DNA of 64,000 nt from Flavobacterium sp. BFFFF1. GTDB taxonomy: Bacteria; Bacteroidota; Bacteroidia; Flavobacteriales; Flavobacteriaceae. Position numbers and translations under genes: made by a program. Shown here piece by piece: positions 47,120-55,823 of the stretch; the stretch's first letter is position 1; the number at the start of each line of letters is the position of its first letter. The stretch is from contig NZ_NKJE01000010.1 in assembly GCF_002256285.1 (NCBI RefSeq), positions 62,001-126,000 of the forward strand. The letters are read 5' to 3'. The notes under the pieces are model-generated. The model was not told where the DNA came from. It saw only the letters and a list, made by a program, of their open reading frames with translations, and made no database searches.

Positions 47120-47803
47120 CTAATTTTTGTTGGTAAGTAAAAATCCACTGTTTCTTACGTTTTTTATTGACAGGCTTACATCCATTGCCAGGTGTTTTCT
47201 TAATTTCCAGATATAGACATCGAGACATTTACTCGTAAAGCAATCGTTCCTTTTCCAAACCGTCCGCATGGCCTGATTTTTAGGAACCAATTCACCAAAA
47301 TTTGATGCCATTAAAAAAAGTAGCTCGAATTCCTTGATCGTGAGATGGATGACCGTATCACCATCATAGACGAGTTGCCTTAATTCATGCCTGAGATGGT
47401 ATTTGCCGAAGACGATACCTTGGCTTTCAGCAGTCAGTAGTGATCTTCTCCGAATAACATTTGAGATTTTTATTAATAAGATTTCTGCATCGAAGGCACT
47501 ATCAAAAAAATCGTCTATTCCTGAGGCATAGGCATCGAGAACGTTAGTTTTTGAAAAATGCTGCGCGATAATATATATTGGCAATCTGATGTTGTCCGCC
47601 CTGTTTTTTCGAATTTCATCCAGGAGATCGCTATAAACCGCTTGCGTATAAATGATGCACACATCAAAAAACGCTGTTCCCAGTTTTTTAAAACCGCGCT
47701 CAACGTGGGTAGTAGTGGTCACGTTGACATCATTTACCATCAGGAAGTCTCTCAGACGGCTGCCATCAGCGCAGTCAGTAATTATAATAATTCGGGGTTC
47801 CAA
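47120..47803 (-). CDS. OmpR-type winged-helix regulator with a degenerate receiver domain
   Basis: A 227-aa DNA-binding protein. Residues 1-120 have the receiver fold, but the phosphoacceptor Asp is Tyr52 (FDVCIIYTQ). The switch Thr is Ala80 (IYIIAQ) and the catalytic Lys is Ser102 (DDFFDSAF). One of the two N-terminal acids is also lost (Asp10-Cys11). Phosphorylation is therefore very unlikely. The C-terminal effector is intact (about 125-225, LTIKEFELLFLMASNFGELVPKNQAM, then KCLDVYIWKLRKHL). There is no in-frame ATG, and the start used is a TTG. It sits between the ABC ATPase gene (64 nt upstream) and the TonB/DUF4249 unit and probably regulates one or both. Confidence 0.83.
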   Translation of the reverse strand: MEPRIIIITDCADGSRLRDFLMVNDVNVTTTTHVERGFKKLGTAFFDVCIIYTQAVYSDLLDEIRKNRADNIRLPIYIIAQHFSKTNVLDAYASGIDDFFDSAFDAEILLIKISNVIRRRSLLTAESQGIVFGKYHLRHELRQLVYDGDTVIHLTIKEFELLFLMASNFGELVPKNQAMRTVWKRNDCFTSKCLDVYIWKLRKHLAMDVSLSIKNVRNSGFLLTNKN

Positions 47804-47867
47804 AGCATAAGATTTTGATGTTCTATTATATAATTACATAGAAGGATATTCTCCGTAAGCCTTCAGA

Positions 47868-48545
47868 TCACACGATCCTGCCATCTTCCAAAACAATGAT
47901 CCGGTCACTATTATCGGCAAAATCTTTGTCATGCGTGACGGCAATAATGGTTTGACCAAAGTCATGTGCTAATTCCTTAAAAATTTCAAATACGTTTTGT
48001 GCGTTCTTCGAATCAAGGTTACCAGTAGGTTCATCGCCCATGATGATGGCAGGATTATTTATAAGCGCTCTCGCTATTGAAACCCTTTGTTGCTGGCCAC
48101 CACTTAATTTTGAAGCGGGTTTTAAGGCCTGATCCTTTACACCCAACAATTCGAGTTTATTATAGGCCATTTCTTCTATTTCCTGTATGGAGTGTCTACC
48201 CAGTTTTTGGGCGGGCAGCATGACGTTTTTTAAACAGGAAAATTCGGGAAGAAGGTAATGAAACTGAAAAACGAATCCGATGTTCTCATTCCTAATAGCA
48301 GCCAATTCATTAATCGACTTATGTTGCAGATTTTCGCCTTTGATGTACAGGTTCCCTTCATACTGAGTGTCCATAGTGCTCAAACAATACAGCAGCGTCG
48401 ATTTCCCAGAACCGCTTTTTCCTACGAGTGTTAGGAATTCTCCACTGAAAACGTCGAAAGTAATATCCTTCAAAACCTGAAACTTTACCGGTTCGTGAAA
48501 AAACTTATTGATATTTTCCGTGCTTAAAACGATCTCTTTCTCCAT
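47868..48545 (-). CDS. ABC transporter ATPase (MacB/LolD-type)
   Basis: A 225-aa nucleotide-binding subunit. Walker A is GKSGSGKST, the signature is LSGGQQQRVSIARAL and Walker B is IIMGDEP. The switch His is in AVTHDKDFAD. The Q-loop and the YCLSTMDTQYEGNLYI region fit the LolD/MacB subfamily that drives mechanotransmission rather than substrate passage. It pairs with the FtsX-type permease 38 nt upstream on the same strand. With the adaptor and TolC it forms a tripartite export machine. Confidence 0.93.
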   Translation of the reverse strand: MEKEIVLSTENINKFFHEPVKFQVLKDITFDVFSGEFLTLVGKSGSGKSTLLYCLSTMDTQYEGNLYIKGENLQHKSINELAAIRNENIGFVFQFHYLLPEFSCLKNVMLPAQKLGRHSIQEIEEMAYNKLELLGVKDQALKPASKLSGGQQQRVSIARALINNPAIIMGDEPTGNLDSKNAQNVFEIFKELAHDFGQTIIAVTHDKDFADNSDRIIVLEDGRIV

Positions 48546-48583
48546 AGGTTAAAATTTGAAAATGATTCCTGCGTATACCTGGG

Positions 48584-49792
48584 CTATTTTCGGAATATTT
48601 CTACCGGATCAATTCTGGCAGCCCTTCTCGCGGGAAAATAGCCGGCGCATACGGTTATAAATATTCCCAGCATCAGGCTGTAGGCAAACAGATTTAATTC
48701 AAAAGATATTGGGAAGTATCCTACTGGCCCCCCCATGTAAATTTTTGACATTATTGCTATCAGAATTGCACCCAGTATTAAACCAAAAAAAGTGCCTATA
48801 CACCCCATTATCAATGCCTCCAGAACAAAAACCCTTACGACATCTCCACTGGAAAACCCAGTTGCTTTCAAAATCGCGATATCATTTATTTTTTGTGTTA
48901 TCGTAGCACTTAAAATGTTATAAATCCCGAAAGCGGCCACGAATAGGATAGAGAAAGATATGGCGCCCATCAACACGTCGGCATTTGTGGTCTTCCAGTC
49001 TTCTACAGTGTAGTGGGTTAAACGCTGGAGTTTTTTTACGTAACTTTCTGTATTGTCCGGATTTGGCGTATTGATAAAAATGGTACTTACATAGGAGGGA
49101 CCTTCTTTCAGGAACTGCTGTGCAGTGGCGATATTAACATATGATTTTTGCTGGTCGTTCATGCTATTTCCAGTAGTAAATATGCCGACGATTTTCATCA
49201 CCTTGATTACATTGAACGAAGAGGACACCGTGATACTGTTGTTAAGGCCTAAACATAATTTTTTGGCTATACCGCTACCGATAATGATGCCGTTGTTATT
49301 TCCATTCAATGAATTTATACTTCCCGCAACCATATACTTTCCCAGGTTAAACATCGCGTTATAATCTGCGATAACGACACCATTTCCAGTACCTTTTATT
49401 TGTGCCTTTCCTTTGTTATAAAACGCATCGAAATTGACTTGGGCTAATGCATTCGTAACGTAGGGTTGTTTTTTAACCTGTTGTAAAAGCGCTTCCGGAT
49501 TGATTATTTTTTTTGACAGCGTCGTTATCTGCGGGTTTACAATCAATGTAATACCTGTATTTGTAGTGTTTTTAGTAATGGGTACACTTAACTCGTCGTC
49601 CTTATATATTTTAATGTGCGCATTGTTCTTAAATATCTCATTTCTTGAAAAACTGGTAAACCCCGAACCCAACGAATTCATGAACAGATAAATTCCAACG
49701 CCAATTGTAACACCCAGGGCAGCGACGATGGTTTGTTTTTTTCTCGTGATTACATGGGTCAACGCAATTTCTATATTTACATCTTTTACCAT
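48584..49792 (-). CDS. ABC transporter permease (MacB/FtsX family)
   Basis: A 402-aa inner-membrane subunit. TM1 is at about 20-42 (TIVAALGVTIGVGIYLFMNSL), followed by a large periplasmic core domain of about 220 aa. Three C-terminal TM helices form the FtsX domain (ISFSILFVAAFGIYNILSATI, LEALIMGCIGTFFGLILGAILIAI and LFAYSLMLGIFITVCAGYFPA), with the typical end PARRAARIDPVEIFRK. Its gene is 4 nt from the adaptor. The substrate is unknown (a peptide, lipoprotein or toxic compound is possible for this family). Confidence 0.9.
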   Translation of the reverse strand: MVKDVNIEIALTHVITRKKQTIVAALGVTIGVGIYLFMNSLGSGFTSFSRNEIFKNNAHIKIYKDDELSVPITKNTTNTGITLIVNPQITTLSKKIINPEALLQQVKKQPYVTNALAQVNFDAFYNKGKAQIKGTGNGVVIADYNAMFNLGKYMVAGSINSLNGNNNGIIIGSGIAKKLCLGLNNSITVSSSFNVIKVMKIVGIFTTGNSMNDQQKSYVNIATAQQFLKEGPSYVSTIFINTPNPDNTESYVKKLQRLTHYTVEDWKTTNADVLMGAISFSILFVAAFGIYNILSATITQKINDIAILKATGFSSGDVVRVFVLEALIMGCIGTFFGLILGAILIAIMSKIYMGGPVGYFPISFELNLFAYSLMLGIFITVCAGYFPARRAARIDPVEIFRK

Positions 49793-49796
49793 GGTA

Positions 49797-50936
49797 CTAG
49801 TGCATTTGAGAACCTAGTTCAGATACAGGTACATTATTTTCGGCGATATTTTCAGTACTCAAAATGGTAAAGTCATGAATACCACTAATCACCTGCACCC
49901 AATCACTACTCATAAACTTTGTTTTAATTCGGGTGCTGTTTTTTCTTCCTTTTATCATCACGTTTCCGGAGTAGTCCACATAGTTTCTTGGAATGAGCAT
50001 CGCATTTTTCGTAAAGCCTACAATAATGTTGGCCTGAAGTTGTGTATTGACCACTTCAAATCCGGGCTTTTTCGAAAATTTAATTTTGCACAGGAAAGAT
50101 TGGCTGGCTTCGTCAAAAGAAGGATATATTTCCGAAACCACCCCGTCATATACAATACCTTTGTCAGTATTAAGCTGTACCAAGGCCTTTTGCCCTAATT
50201 TAACCCGGCCGATGTTGCCTTCATCAACATTTACTTTGGCATATAACGCATTCGAATCTCCAATCAGAGCAATCGCTTCACCACGCGACACATAATCGCC
50301 AGCTTGTTTGTACTTCCTGAGTATTTTTCCCGGAACAATGGCCTTGAGCGTATTATTGTTAAACAGACTTTTATTCACATTCTTTGAAGCCGTACTGCTG
50401 ATTAACTGCTGTCTCGCCTGCTGTTTCAGGATATTGAAACTTTCAAGCGCGTTCTCGTAGTTCGCCAGCGACGTGTTGTATTGCAATGATGCATTTTCAT
50501 AATCTACCCTTGAAACACTATTTTGCAGCCACAAGGATTTGTATCGCGCCAACTGTAGCGAGTCCTGGCTGACTTTCAGTTTATTGACAGCAATATTATT
50601 TTGGGCCTGTAGGAGTGCAGGAGCATCGACTTTTATGTTGTTTTCGGCTATCTGATAGAGGGCTGCTGCACTTTTGTCATTGATTACATTTTCCCTGTTA
50701 TCAATCACTGCCAATAGGGATCCTATGGTGATCCTATCTCCTTCTACAAAATGGATCTCTTTTAGATAGCCATCAGTCTGGGCTTTTAAGGTATAGGTGT
50801 TGTCAGCTTCGAGAATACCAGACGCAAAAACCGCTTCCGTTACGTCTTTCCTGATTGGGGTGACTTCCTCTGTTTTCCTGCCGCATGACAACAGGCAAAA
50901 AGTAATCAGTATCGTGAGGTGTATGTTTTTTTTCAT
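49797..50936 (-). CDS. HlyD/MacA-type periplasmic adaptor lipoprotein
   Basis: A 379-aa membrane-fusion protein (lipobox LLSC at about residues 15-18). The lipoyl half (GYLKEIHFVEGDRITIGSLLAVI), long coiled-coil hairpin (about 85-190), lipoyl return (IVPGKILRKYKQAGDYVSRGEAIALIG) and beta-barrel (KVNVDEGNIGRVKLGQKALVQL) are in order. It links the permease to the TolC protein. The gene overlaps the TolC gene by 4 nt and lies 4 nt before the permease, so the operon order is channel, adaptor, permease, ATPase. Confidence 0.9.
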   Translation of the reverse strand: MKKNIHLTILITFCLLSCGRKTEEVTPIRKDVTEAVFASGILEADNTYTLKAQTDGYLKEIHFVEGDRITIGSLLAVIDNRENVINDKSAAALYQIAENNIKVDAPALLQAQNNIAVNKLKVSQDSLQLARYKSLWLQNSVSRVDYENASLQYNTSLANYENALESFNILKQQARQQLISSTASKNVNKSLFNNNTLKAIVPGKILRKYKQAGDYVSRGEAIALIGDSNALYAKVNVDEGNIGRVKLGQKALVQLNTDKGIVYDGVVSEIYPSFDEASQSFLCKIKFSKKPGFEVVNTQLQANIIVGFTKNAMLIPRNYVDYSGNVMIKGRKNSTRIKTKFMSSDWVQVISGIHDFTILSTENIAENNVPVSELGSQMH

Positions 50937-52234
50937 TGGTTTATGTCATTATTAATTGAAATTTTTGTGGCGAGTTTCTTGATATTCAGTCTCGACGCAG
51001 TAAGGCTATACTCCGCATTCACCATGGCATTGTAGCTGTTTAATGTTTGGTCCATCCCAATTAATCCTTCAGCATACAGGCTTTTGTTCTTGTTGTAGGT
51101 GTCTTTTCTCAAATAAAAAATTTCCTCATCTGTATGATACTGAGAAACTGTTTTATCGAAATCGTTTTTTAACTGCATCGAAAGGTTTTTGGATTTTATA
51201 CGGGCTTGTTCAGTATTTTTTTGTGCAATCTGGTACTCGTATTTTGCCTTTGCCAGACTGCCAACAGATTTGGAGGTCGGCAGTGGCAATGACAATTTAA
51301 AGCCGATGTAACTTGAATTCACCCAACGGCCGTCAAAAACCTTAAAATCATTGTTGAACAGTTGCCATGATTGAGATCCTATTAGCGAGAGTGTTGGAAG
51401 ACTTTCTTTCCTTTGGTAATTCAGGTTGCTTAAGGCATACTGCTCCAACGCCCACTGCCTCGACAATTCGAGACCATTCTCATTTACGTTAATTTCTGAT
51501 ATGGGTTCCTGCCCGACAGGGTCGTTAAAATCTATCGTTTCATCTGGTCGGATATCACATAGTATCTTGAACTCTAAAATATTGTTTTCCAGAAGGAATG
51601 CAATTTGGCGGGCGTTTTCCCGAGTTGCTATATAGTTTACCCGGGAGTCATTTACATCTTGCTGGCGGACCAATCCGTGCATATATTTTTCTGTGGCTAC
51701 TTTAAATAGGCTGTCTGCCGCAACCTGATTCGTGATGGTACTTCTTAGCTGTTGTTGCAATGTCAGGATATTGTAGTAGCTGGCATTTATATTTTCAAAA
51801 AGCGACTTTTTATTAAGGCTGCTGTCCAGGCCAACCGCCAGTTCATTCCATTTTGTAAGCCTTACATTCTCCCATGCCTGGAAATTTATCAAATTCAATT
51901 CTACATTTTGGTTGATCGTATTCGTATACCTGATCCCTGTTTCTACTTCTGAATATGTTCCGGGCGTGCCACCCAGTATTTCAGACGGGAACACCGATAC
52001 AGGAAGCTTGATGTTGTCAACGTATGTCATGGTGTTGTTTATTAATGGGTTGACGACATTGACTACGGCTGCAATCTTTGCTTTATGTGCCTGCTCGATT
52101 TTTAACTGGTCTTTTTCGAGTGTCGTATTATTCTGTCTTACATGAACCAACACGTCATTAAAGTTGTTGAACTTAATCTGTGCAGCAACAATGTTTACGG
52201 TTAATGCAAGCAGCACGGTAACAATTTTCTTCAT
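50933..52234 (-). CDS. TolC-family outer-membrane channel
   Basis: A 433-aa outer-membrane efflux protein. Signal peptide MKKIVTVLLALTVNIVAAQ, then two long helical hairpin repeats (NNTTLEKDQLKIEQAHKAKI near the start and KYEYQIAQKNTEQARIKSKNL in the second half). Strand segments are consistent with the 12-stranded barrel. Its start is 2 nt after the stop of the small exported protein at 52602, and its end overlaps the adaptor start by 4 nt. Confidence 0.9.
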   Translation of the reverse strand: MKKIVTVLLALTVNIVAAQIKFNNFNDVLVHVRQNNTTLEKDQLKIEQAHKAKIAAVVNVVNPLINNTMTYVDNIKLPVSVFPSEILGGTPGTYSEVETGIRYTNTINQNVELNLINFQAWENVRLTKWNELAVGLDSSLNKKSLFENINASYYNILTLQQQLRSTITNQVAADSLFKVATEKYMHGLVRQQDVNDSRVNYIATRENARQIAFLLENNILEFKILCDIRPDETIDFNDPVGQEPISEINVNENGLELSRQWALEQYALSNLNYQRKESLPTLSLIGSQSWQLFNNDFKVFDGRWVNSSYIGFKLSLPLPTSKSVGSLAKAKYEYQIAQKNTEQARIKSKNLSMQLKNDFDKTVSQYHTDEEIFYLRKDTYNKNKSLYAEGLIGMDQTLNSYNAMVNAEYSLTASRLNIKKLATKISINNDINQ

Positions 52235-52236
52235 AC

Positions 52237-52602
52237 TTATTGAACTCGGGTAAAATAGATTGTTTTAGACAGGTAGAATTTTTCTAGTATTAGTTTTAAT
52301 TCATTTTTTTGGACTATCATGATCTTGATTTTTAGAGACTTGTCTTCGCCTGGAGGTGACATTTCACCCTCGTACGCTTTGAGTTTGGGATTAAAAATCA
52401 GCTGTTTAATTTCACCTCCGGCAGAAGAATCGTTATCATTCATCACAATTTTACCTTGCAGGAAACCGTCCTTTTCAGTGAAGTAAATTGTTTTAGGCTT
52501 AGTTTCTTTAGATTTCCATGTGCCGATGAGTGGGTCACTTTTTGCCTGAAGCATGAAAAAAGAGACGATGGAAAGAAATTGTGTGTATATTGGATTCATC
52601 AT
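52237..52602 (-). CDS. Small exported protein, DUF2147-like
   Basis: A 121-aa protein with a short hydrophobic signal (TQFLSIVSFFMLQAKS). It continues DPLIGTWKSKETKPKTIYFTEKDGFLQGKIVMND, resembling the opening of DUF2147 lipocalin-like domains (GxW ... Y ... dG ... GkI), and ends KFYLSKTIYFTRVQ. A bidomain barrel that may bind small hydrophobic ligands is likely (inference). It is the first gene of the ABC export operon, only 2 nt before the TolC gene. It could therefore be the sensor or cargo-handling part of the pump. Confidence 0.65.
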   Translation of the reverse strand: MMNPIYTQFLSIVSFFMLQAKSDPLIGTWKSKETKPKTIYFTEKDGFLQGKIVMNDNDSSAGGEIKQLIFNPKLKAYEGEMSPPGEDKSLKIKIMIVQKNELKLILEKFYLSKTIYFTRVQ

Positions 52603-52661
52603 CAGTAGATTTCTGACGAAGTTACAACGGATAAAAAAGGTTAAAAAAAAAGTTCTACAAC

Positions 52662-52689
52662 CACAATGTATCTGTCTACAGGTATTGTG
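52662..52689. promoter_or_regulatory. Inverted repeat upstream of the ABC export operon (candidate operator)
   Basis: CACAAT (52662) and ATTGTG (52684), with additional partial pairing (TCTGT and ACAG) inside, lie 60-88 bp upstream of the start at 52602, in the 120-bp gap to the LytTR regulator gene. Confidence 0.35.
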
Positions 52690-52722
52690 TTTTAACAGAT
52701 CGTTACTGCGGCATAAGGCTAT

Positions 52723-53445
52723 TTAAGTGAGCCTGACTTTATCAAAAAAGTCTTTTTTGTAGGTTTCACTAATAGGGATTCGTTTATCCCCTACCAGGAC
52801 TTTGTTTTTCTGAATGGAGACGACGTAGTTTAGATTAACTATAAAAGAATTATGCGTCCTGATAAAATCCGGAGTGTCAATTTTTTGGATGAGTGATGAA
52901 AAATTCGATAAGGTCAAAACATATTTACCGTTGCATAGATTTATTTTCAAGTAATCTTTCAGCCCTTCAATATAGGTGATTTCATGAATATTTACCTTAA
53001 GATTTTCGTAGTCAGACTTAACGAAGATAAACCGATGTTCTGACGCTGATTTCTTTTGGTAATTCAACGGCTGCTGACCATCGCCTTCAGGCAATGTCTT
53101 AGTAATCTTATTGACTGCTTTTAAAAAGCGCTTATACGACACAGGCTTTAAAAGGTAGTCAACAGCGTCAAGATTAAACCCTTCGATCGCATACTGTGGG
53201 AACGCCGTAGTAAAAATTAGGTTGGGTTTGTGATTCAGGGCATCAACAAGATCGACACCATTTATGAGCGGCATTTCAATGTCGAGAAATACCAGATCGA
53301 CCTTATTTTCGGACAAATATTTAATTGCCGCCACGGGGTTCGTAAATGTGGCCACTATTTCTATGCCCTGGGTCGTCTCTGAGAATTTTTTCAGAACTTC
53401 AATAGCCAGTGGCTCATCATCAATAATAACGGTATTAATTCTCAT
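52723..53445 (-). CDS. LytTR-family response regulator
   Basis: A 240-aa regulator. The receiver has intact residues: DDE at 10-12 (VIIDDEPLAIEVL), phosphoacceptor in DLVFLDIEMPLINGV, Thr-Ala FTTAFPQYA and Lys in DYLLKPVSYKRF. The C-terminal LytTR DNA-binding domain (about 135-240) has FIFVKSDYENLKVNIHEITYIEG and FIRTHNSFIVNLNYV. It overlaps its kinase gene by 11 nt. The likely targets are the ABC export operon immediately downstream and perhaps the whole envelope locus. Confidence 0.92.
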   Translation of the reverse strand: MRINTVIIDDEPLAIEVLKKFSETTQGIEIVATFTNPVAAIKYLSENKVDLVFLDIEMPLINGVDLVDALNHKPNLIFTTAFPQYAIEGFNLDAVDYLLKPVSYKRFLKAVNKITKTLPEGDGQQPLNYQKKSASEHRFIFVKSDYENLKVNIHEITYIEGLKDYLKINLCNGKYVLTLSNFSSLIQKIDTPDFIRTHNSFIVNLNYVVSIQKNKVLVGDKRIPISETYKKDFFDKVRLT

Positions 53446-54514
53446 CTAAATCGATCAATATGGAAACAGTGTATTTGTCTTTTGAAGTGATCTCAAGTCG
53501 GTTATTTGGATAATAAAGATTTAATCTCCTGATAGAATTCTCGTTGCCCAATTCGAACGAATCGTAAGAATTTTGCTGAAAATGAATATCGTTCGTAACT
53601 TCAAATTTAAGTTTTTTTTGCTCAATTGAGAAGGTAATACTGATTATGGACTGGTCTGTAGGATGCACGCCGTATTTAAAGGCATTTTCGATAAACGATA
53701 TAAACAGCAAAGGGTAAATTTCGACATCATCTACTTTCCCGCTGGTTAAAAAGGCAACAAAATTGTTGTTTGTAAACCTTAATTTTTGGAGTTCAATGTA
53801 GTTGCTGATATAGTTCAGCTCATCCTCCAGTTTAACTTTTCGGTTTATGGAACTGTCTTTTTTATCCATTACGATATACCTCATGAGCTCGGAAAGATTC
53901 AAGATTGCTTCAGATGTTTTTTCTGATTTGGCAATCGAAAGAGAATATATGGTGTTGAGCGAATTGAAGAAAAAATGTGGTTTTAATTGAGACTTCAGAA
54001 AATTTAACTCAATGGTACGATTCGCGTTTTCTATTTCCCTATTCTTCTTGGAATTTTCATTCCACACCTCTACAAATTTCAGGAATGAACTGACGGAGAT
54101 CATCAGCGTGAAAAATATGAATCCGGGAAAGAAGTTAAATTTGGGGTTGTCACCAAGCGCTTCCCTGAATTTTAAAGGCAATTGATCGAACTCCTTAAAT
54201 CCCGGGGGCGGCATTGAAATCACAAAAACAAATAGATAGATGTAGACAGAAAAAATCACAAGGAAAGCAGCGGAATACATCTTCCACCGCTTCTTCATGA
54301 AGTATTTCGGAACCACATATAGGAAATTGAAATAGAACAGTACGACATTGATTGCCAGAATAGAAAAGAAATTCTTCAAATCGTTCCCCGTTATGGTAAC
54401 GACGTAGAATGGAATCGAAAAAAACATCAGCCAAACCAAAATATGCAACAAAATTTTTGCTCGGGTGGGATGGAGTGCAAAGTAGGAGCCAGCCTTATTT
54501 TTTAATGTCAGCAT
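53435..54514 (-). CDS. LytS-type sensor histidine kinase (His_kinase family)
   Basis: A 359-aa membrane kinase with four TM helices at about 20-170 and no large sensor domain. The His box is FLKSQLKPHFFFNSLNTIYSLS (the first His in PHFFFN is phosphorylated). The HATPase has NAFKYG and a degenerate G-box typical of PF06580 kinases. The start at 54514 overlaps the DUF4907 gene by 20 nt, and its end overlaps the regulator by 11 nt. These three genes are tightly coupled. The stimulus probably comes through the membrane or the adjacent lipoproteins (inference). Confidence 0.9.
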   Translation of the reverse strand: MLTLKNKAGSYFALHPTRAKILLHILVWLMFFSIPFYVVTITGNDLKNFFSILAINVVLFYFNFLYVVPKYFMKKRWKMYSAAFLVIFSVYIYLFVFVISMPPPGFKEFDQLPLKFREALGDNPKFNFFPGFIFFTLMISVSSFLKFVEVWNENSKKNREIENANRTIELNFLKSQLKPHFFFNSLNTIYSLSIAKSEKTSEAILNLSELMRYIVMDKKDSSINRKVKLEDELNYISNYIELQKLRFTNNNFVAFLTSGKVDDVEIYPLLFISFIENAFKYGVHPTDQSIISITFSIEQKKLKFEVTNDIHFQQNSYDSFELGNENSIRRLNLYYPNNRLEITSKDKYTVSILIDLDEN

Positions 54515-54824
54515 GTGTTTTTATTTTTTCCATGTCTTCGGGTGATAGTCCGGGCGCCATTCCTTTATTCAATTTACCTAATACGAGATCCAGTGTTCTC
54601 AACGTCGTTAAGCTATCAGGAAAGCGCGTGTTGCCTCGAAGGGCCGGGACCGTTTCCTGTTTGATAAAGAGCTTCCCATTGTGGAATATACGATACCCAA
54701 ACATCCCTGTTTCGGTCTTATACACCTCTCCGTGGAATGAACCTTTTTTTTCTGTACAGGAATTAAAAATCTGAAAGACAACCACAAATATAATGGCTTT
54801 TGTTATGCTGCAGGTTTTAATCAT
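54495..54824 (-). CDS. DUF4907 lipoprotein
   Basis: About 109 aa from ATG 54824. An in-frame ATG at 54857 is less signal-like. Lipobox: IFNSCTEKK. The mature part shows the DUF4907 pattern (MFGYRIFHNGKLFIKQETVPALRGN, then LDLVLGKLNKGMAPGLSPED). It overlaps the Kelch gene by 8 nt and the kinase gene by 20 nt, so it is translationally coupled to both. This is the arrangement expected for a lipoprotein that modulates the kinase, an untested inference. Confidence 0.78.
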   Translation of the reverse strand: MIKTCSITKAIIFVVVFQIFNSCTEKKGSFHGEVYKTETGMFGYRIFHNGKLFIKQETVPALRGNTRFPDSLTTLRTLDLVLGKLNKGMAPGLSPEDMEKIKTHADIKK

Positions 54825-55821
54825 CGTCTGTTTGTGTATCGAACGGCTTGAATTCAAACATATCGTCTAAATACAGATTACCTGACCTTCCCAATAGCAC
54901 AAAGGCACGCTGGCCGTTGGATATCGCGATGGCATCCTGGCGGGAAATTCCCTCTAAAGTTGTTTTTCTAGTCCAATAATCTGTAAGCGGATTATACTCC
55001 CACGTGTTGGTGTTGGTAGTTCCGGTAGTCACATAACCAAAATTCCCCAATGCAAATGCCGCAGCATTGCTTCTGAGTATGGCGTAGTCATCTGTTTTAC
55101 TGTCATCGGAATCTACCGAAATGTCCCTTAACTTTACCCAGGATTCGGACCCAAGGTCAAAACTCCAAAAATCTTTTAAATTTACACCATTTGATTTCCC
55201 GGTTCCCAGATACACTTTGTCGTTTATTTTAAACGTGATTCCATCCCTGCGCTTGTTGCCTCCGAATCCGAATATCTCTATCCAGGTATCTGAATCAGGA
55301 TTATACCGCCAAAAATCCTTTTTATCATTTGTTCCATCGTAGCCACATCCGATATAACCTTTTGTATCAGAACTAAAAGAAACTGCACCCCGGCGCAAAT
55401 TACCTCCAAAATCGGCTATGGGCATCCAGGCGTTGCTGGCAGGGTCATAACGGTAGAAATCTTTTGTCTCATCTGTACCATCATATCCAATTCCCATATA
55501 ACCGTGGTTGCCAATACTGAACGCAGACGCTGAACTGCGTCCAGAACCCGGAAAGTTTGCCTTTTGTACCCAATAGCCTCCATCAAAATCAAACTCCCAA
55601 AAATCATTGAGGTAATCGTCGCCATCATAGCCTGTACCAACGTATCCCTTGTTGCCGATTACAAAAGCAGCCGCACTGCTTCGCGAGACGCCGTCAAACG
55701 TCGCGCCCGTCATCCAGTTACCTACGTCTTCATCCTCATCGTCGTTACCACGGCATCCTGTCAACAGTACTGAGGCCATCAATGCGATGGTGATATTTAG
55801 CATTTTTCTTTTGTAAATCAT
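54817..55821 (-). CDS. Kelch-repeat lipoprotein (six-bladed propeller)
   Basis: A 334-aa lipoprotein with N-terminus LTGCRGNDDED after a signal. Six Kelch blades of about 48 aa each are visible: RSSAAAFVIGNKGYVGTGYDG, then RSSASAFSIGNHGYMGIG and four more. Each has R-x-x-A, GxxGYxGxG and a D-F-W/F-Y-R-Y strand, as in the GalOx/Kelch fold. No galactose oxidase copper ligands are visible, so the name 'galactose oxidase' would be misleading. It is probably surface or periplasmic binding. It is followed closely by DUF4907 and preceded 2 nt away by the barrel protein gene. ATG at 55803 is an alternative start. Confidence 0.85.
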   Translation of the reverse strand: MIYKRKMLNITIALMASVLLTGCRGNDDEDEDVGNWMTGATFDGVSRSSAAAFVIGNKGYVGTGYDGDDYLNDFWEFDFDGGYWVQKANFPGSGRSSASAFSIGNHGYMGIGYDGTDETKDFYRYDPASNAWMPIADFGGNLRRGAVSFSSDTKGYIGCGYDGTNDKKDFWRYNPDSDTWIEIFGFGGNKRRDGITFKINDKVYLGTGKSNGVNLKDFWSFDLGSESWVKLRDISVDSDDSKTDDYAILRSNAAAFALGNFGYVTTGTTNTNTWEYNPLTDYWTRKTTLEGISRQDAIAISNGQRAFVLLGRSGNLYLDDMFEFKPFDTQTDDD

Positions 55822-55823
55822 TG

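Noticed and set aside
54817-55821. Galactose oxidase assignment for the Kelch protein
   Set aside because: Kelch blades are present, but no copper-ligand Tyr/His pattern or cofactor Cys can be seen.
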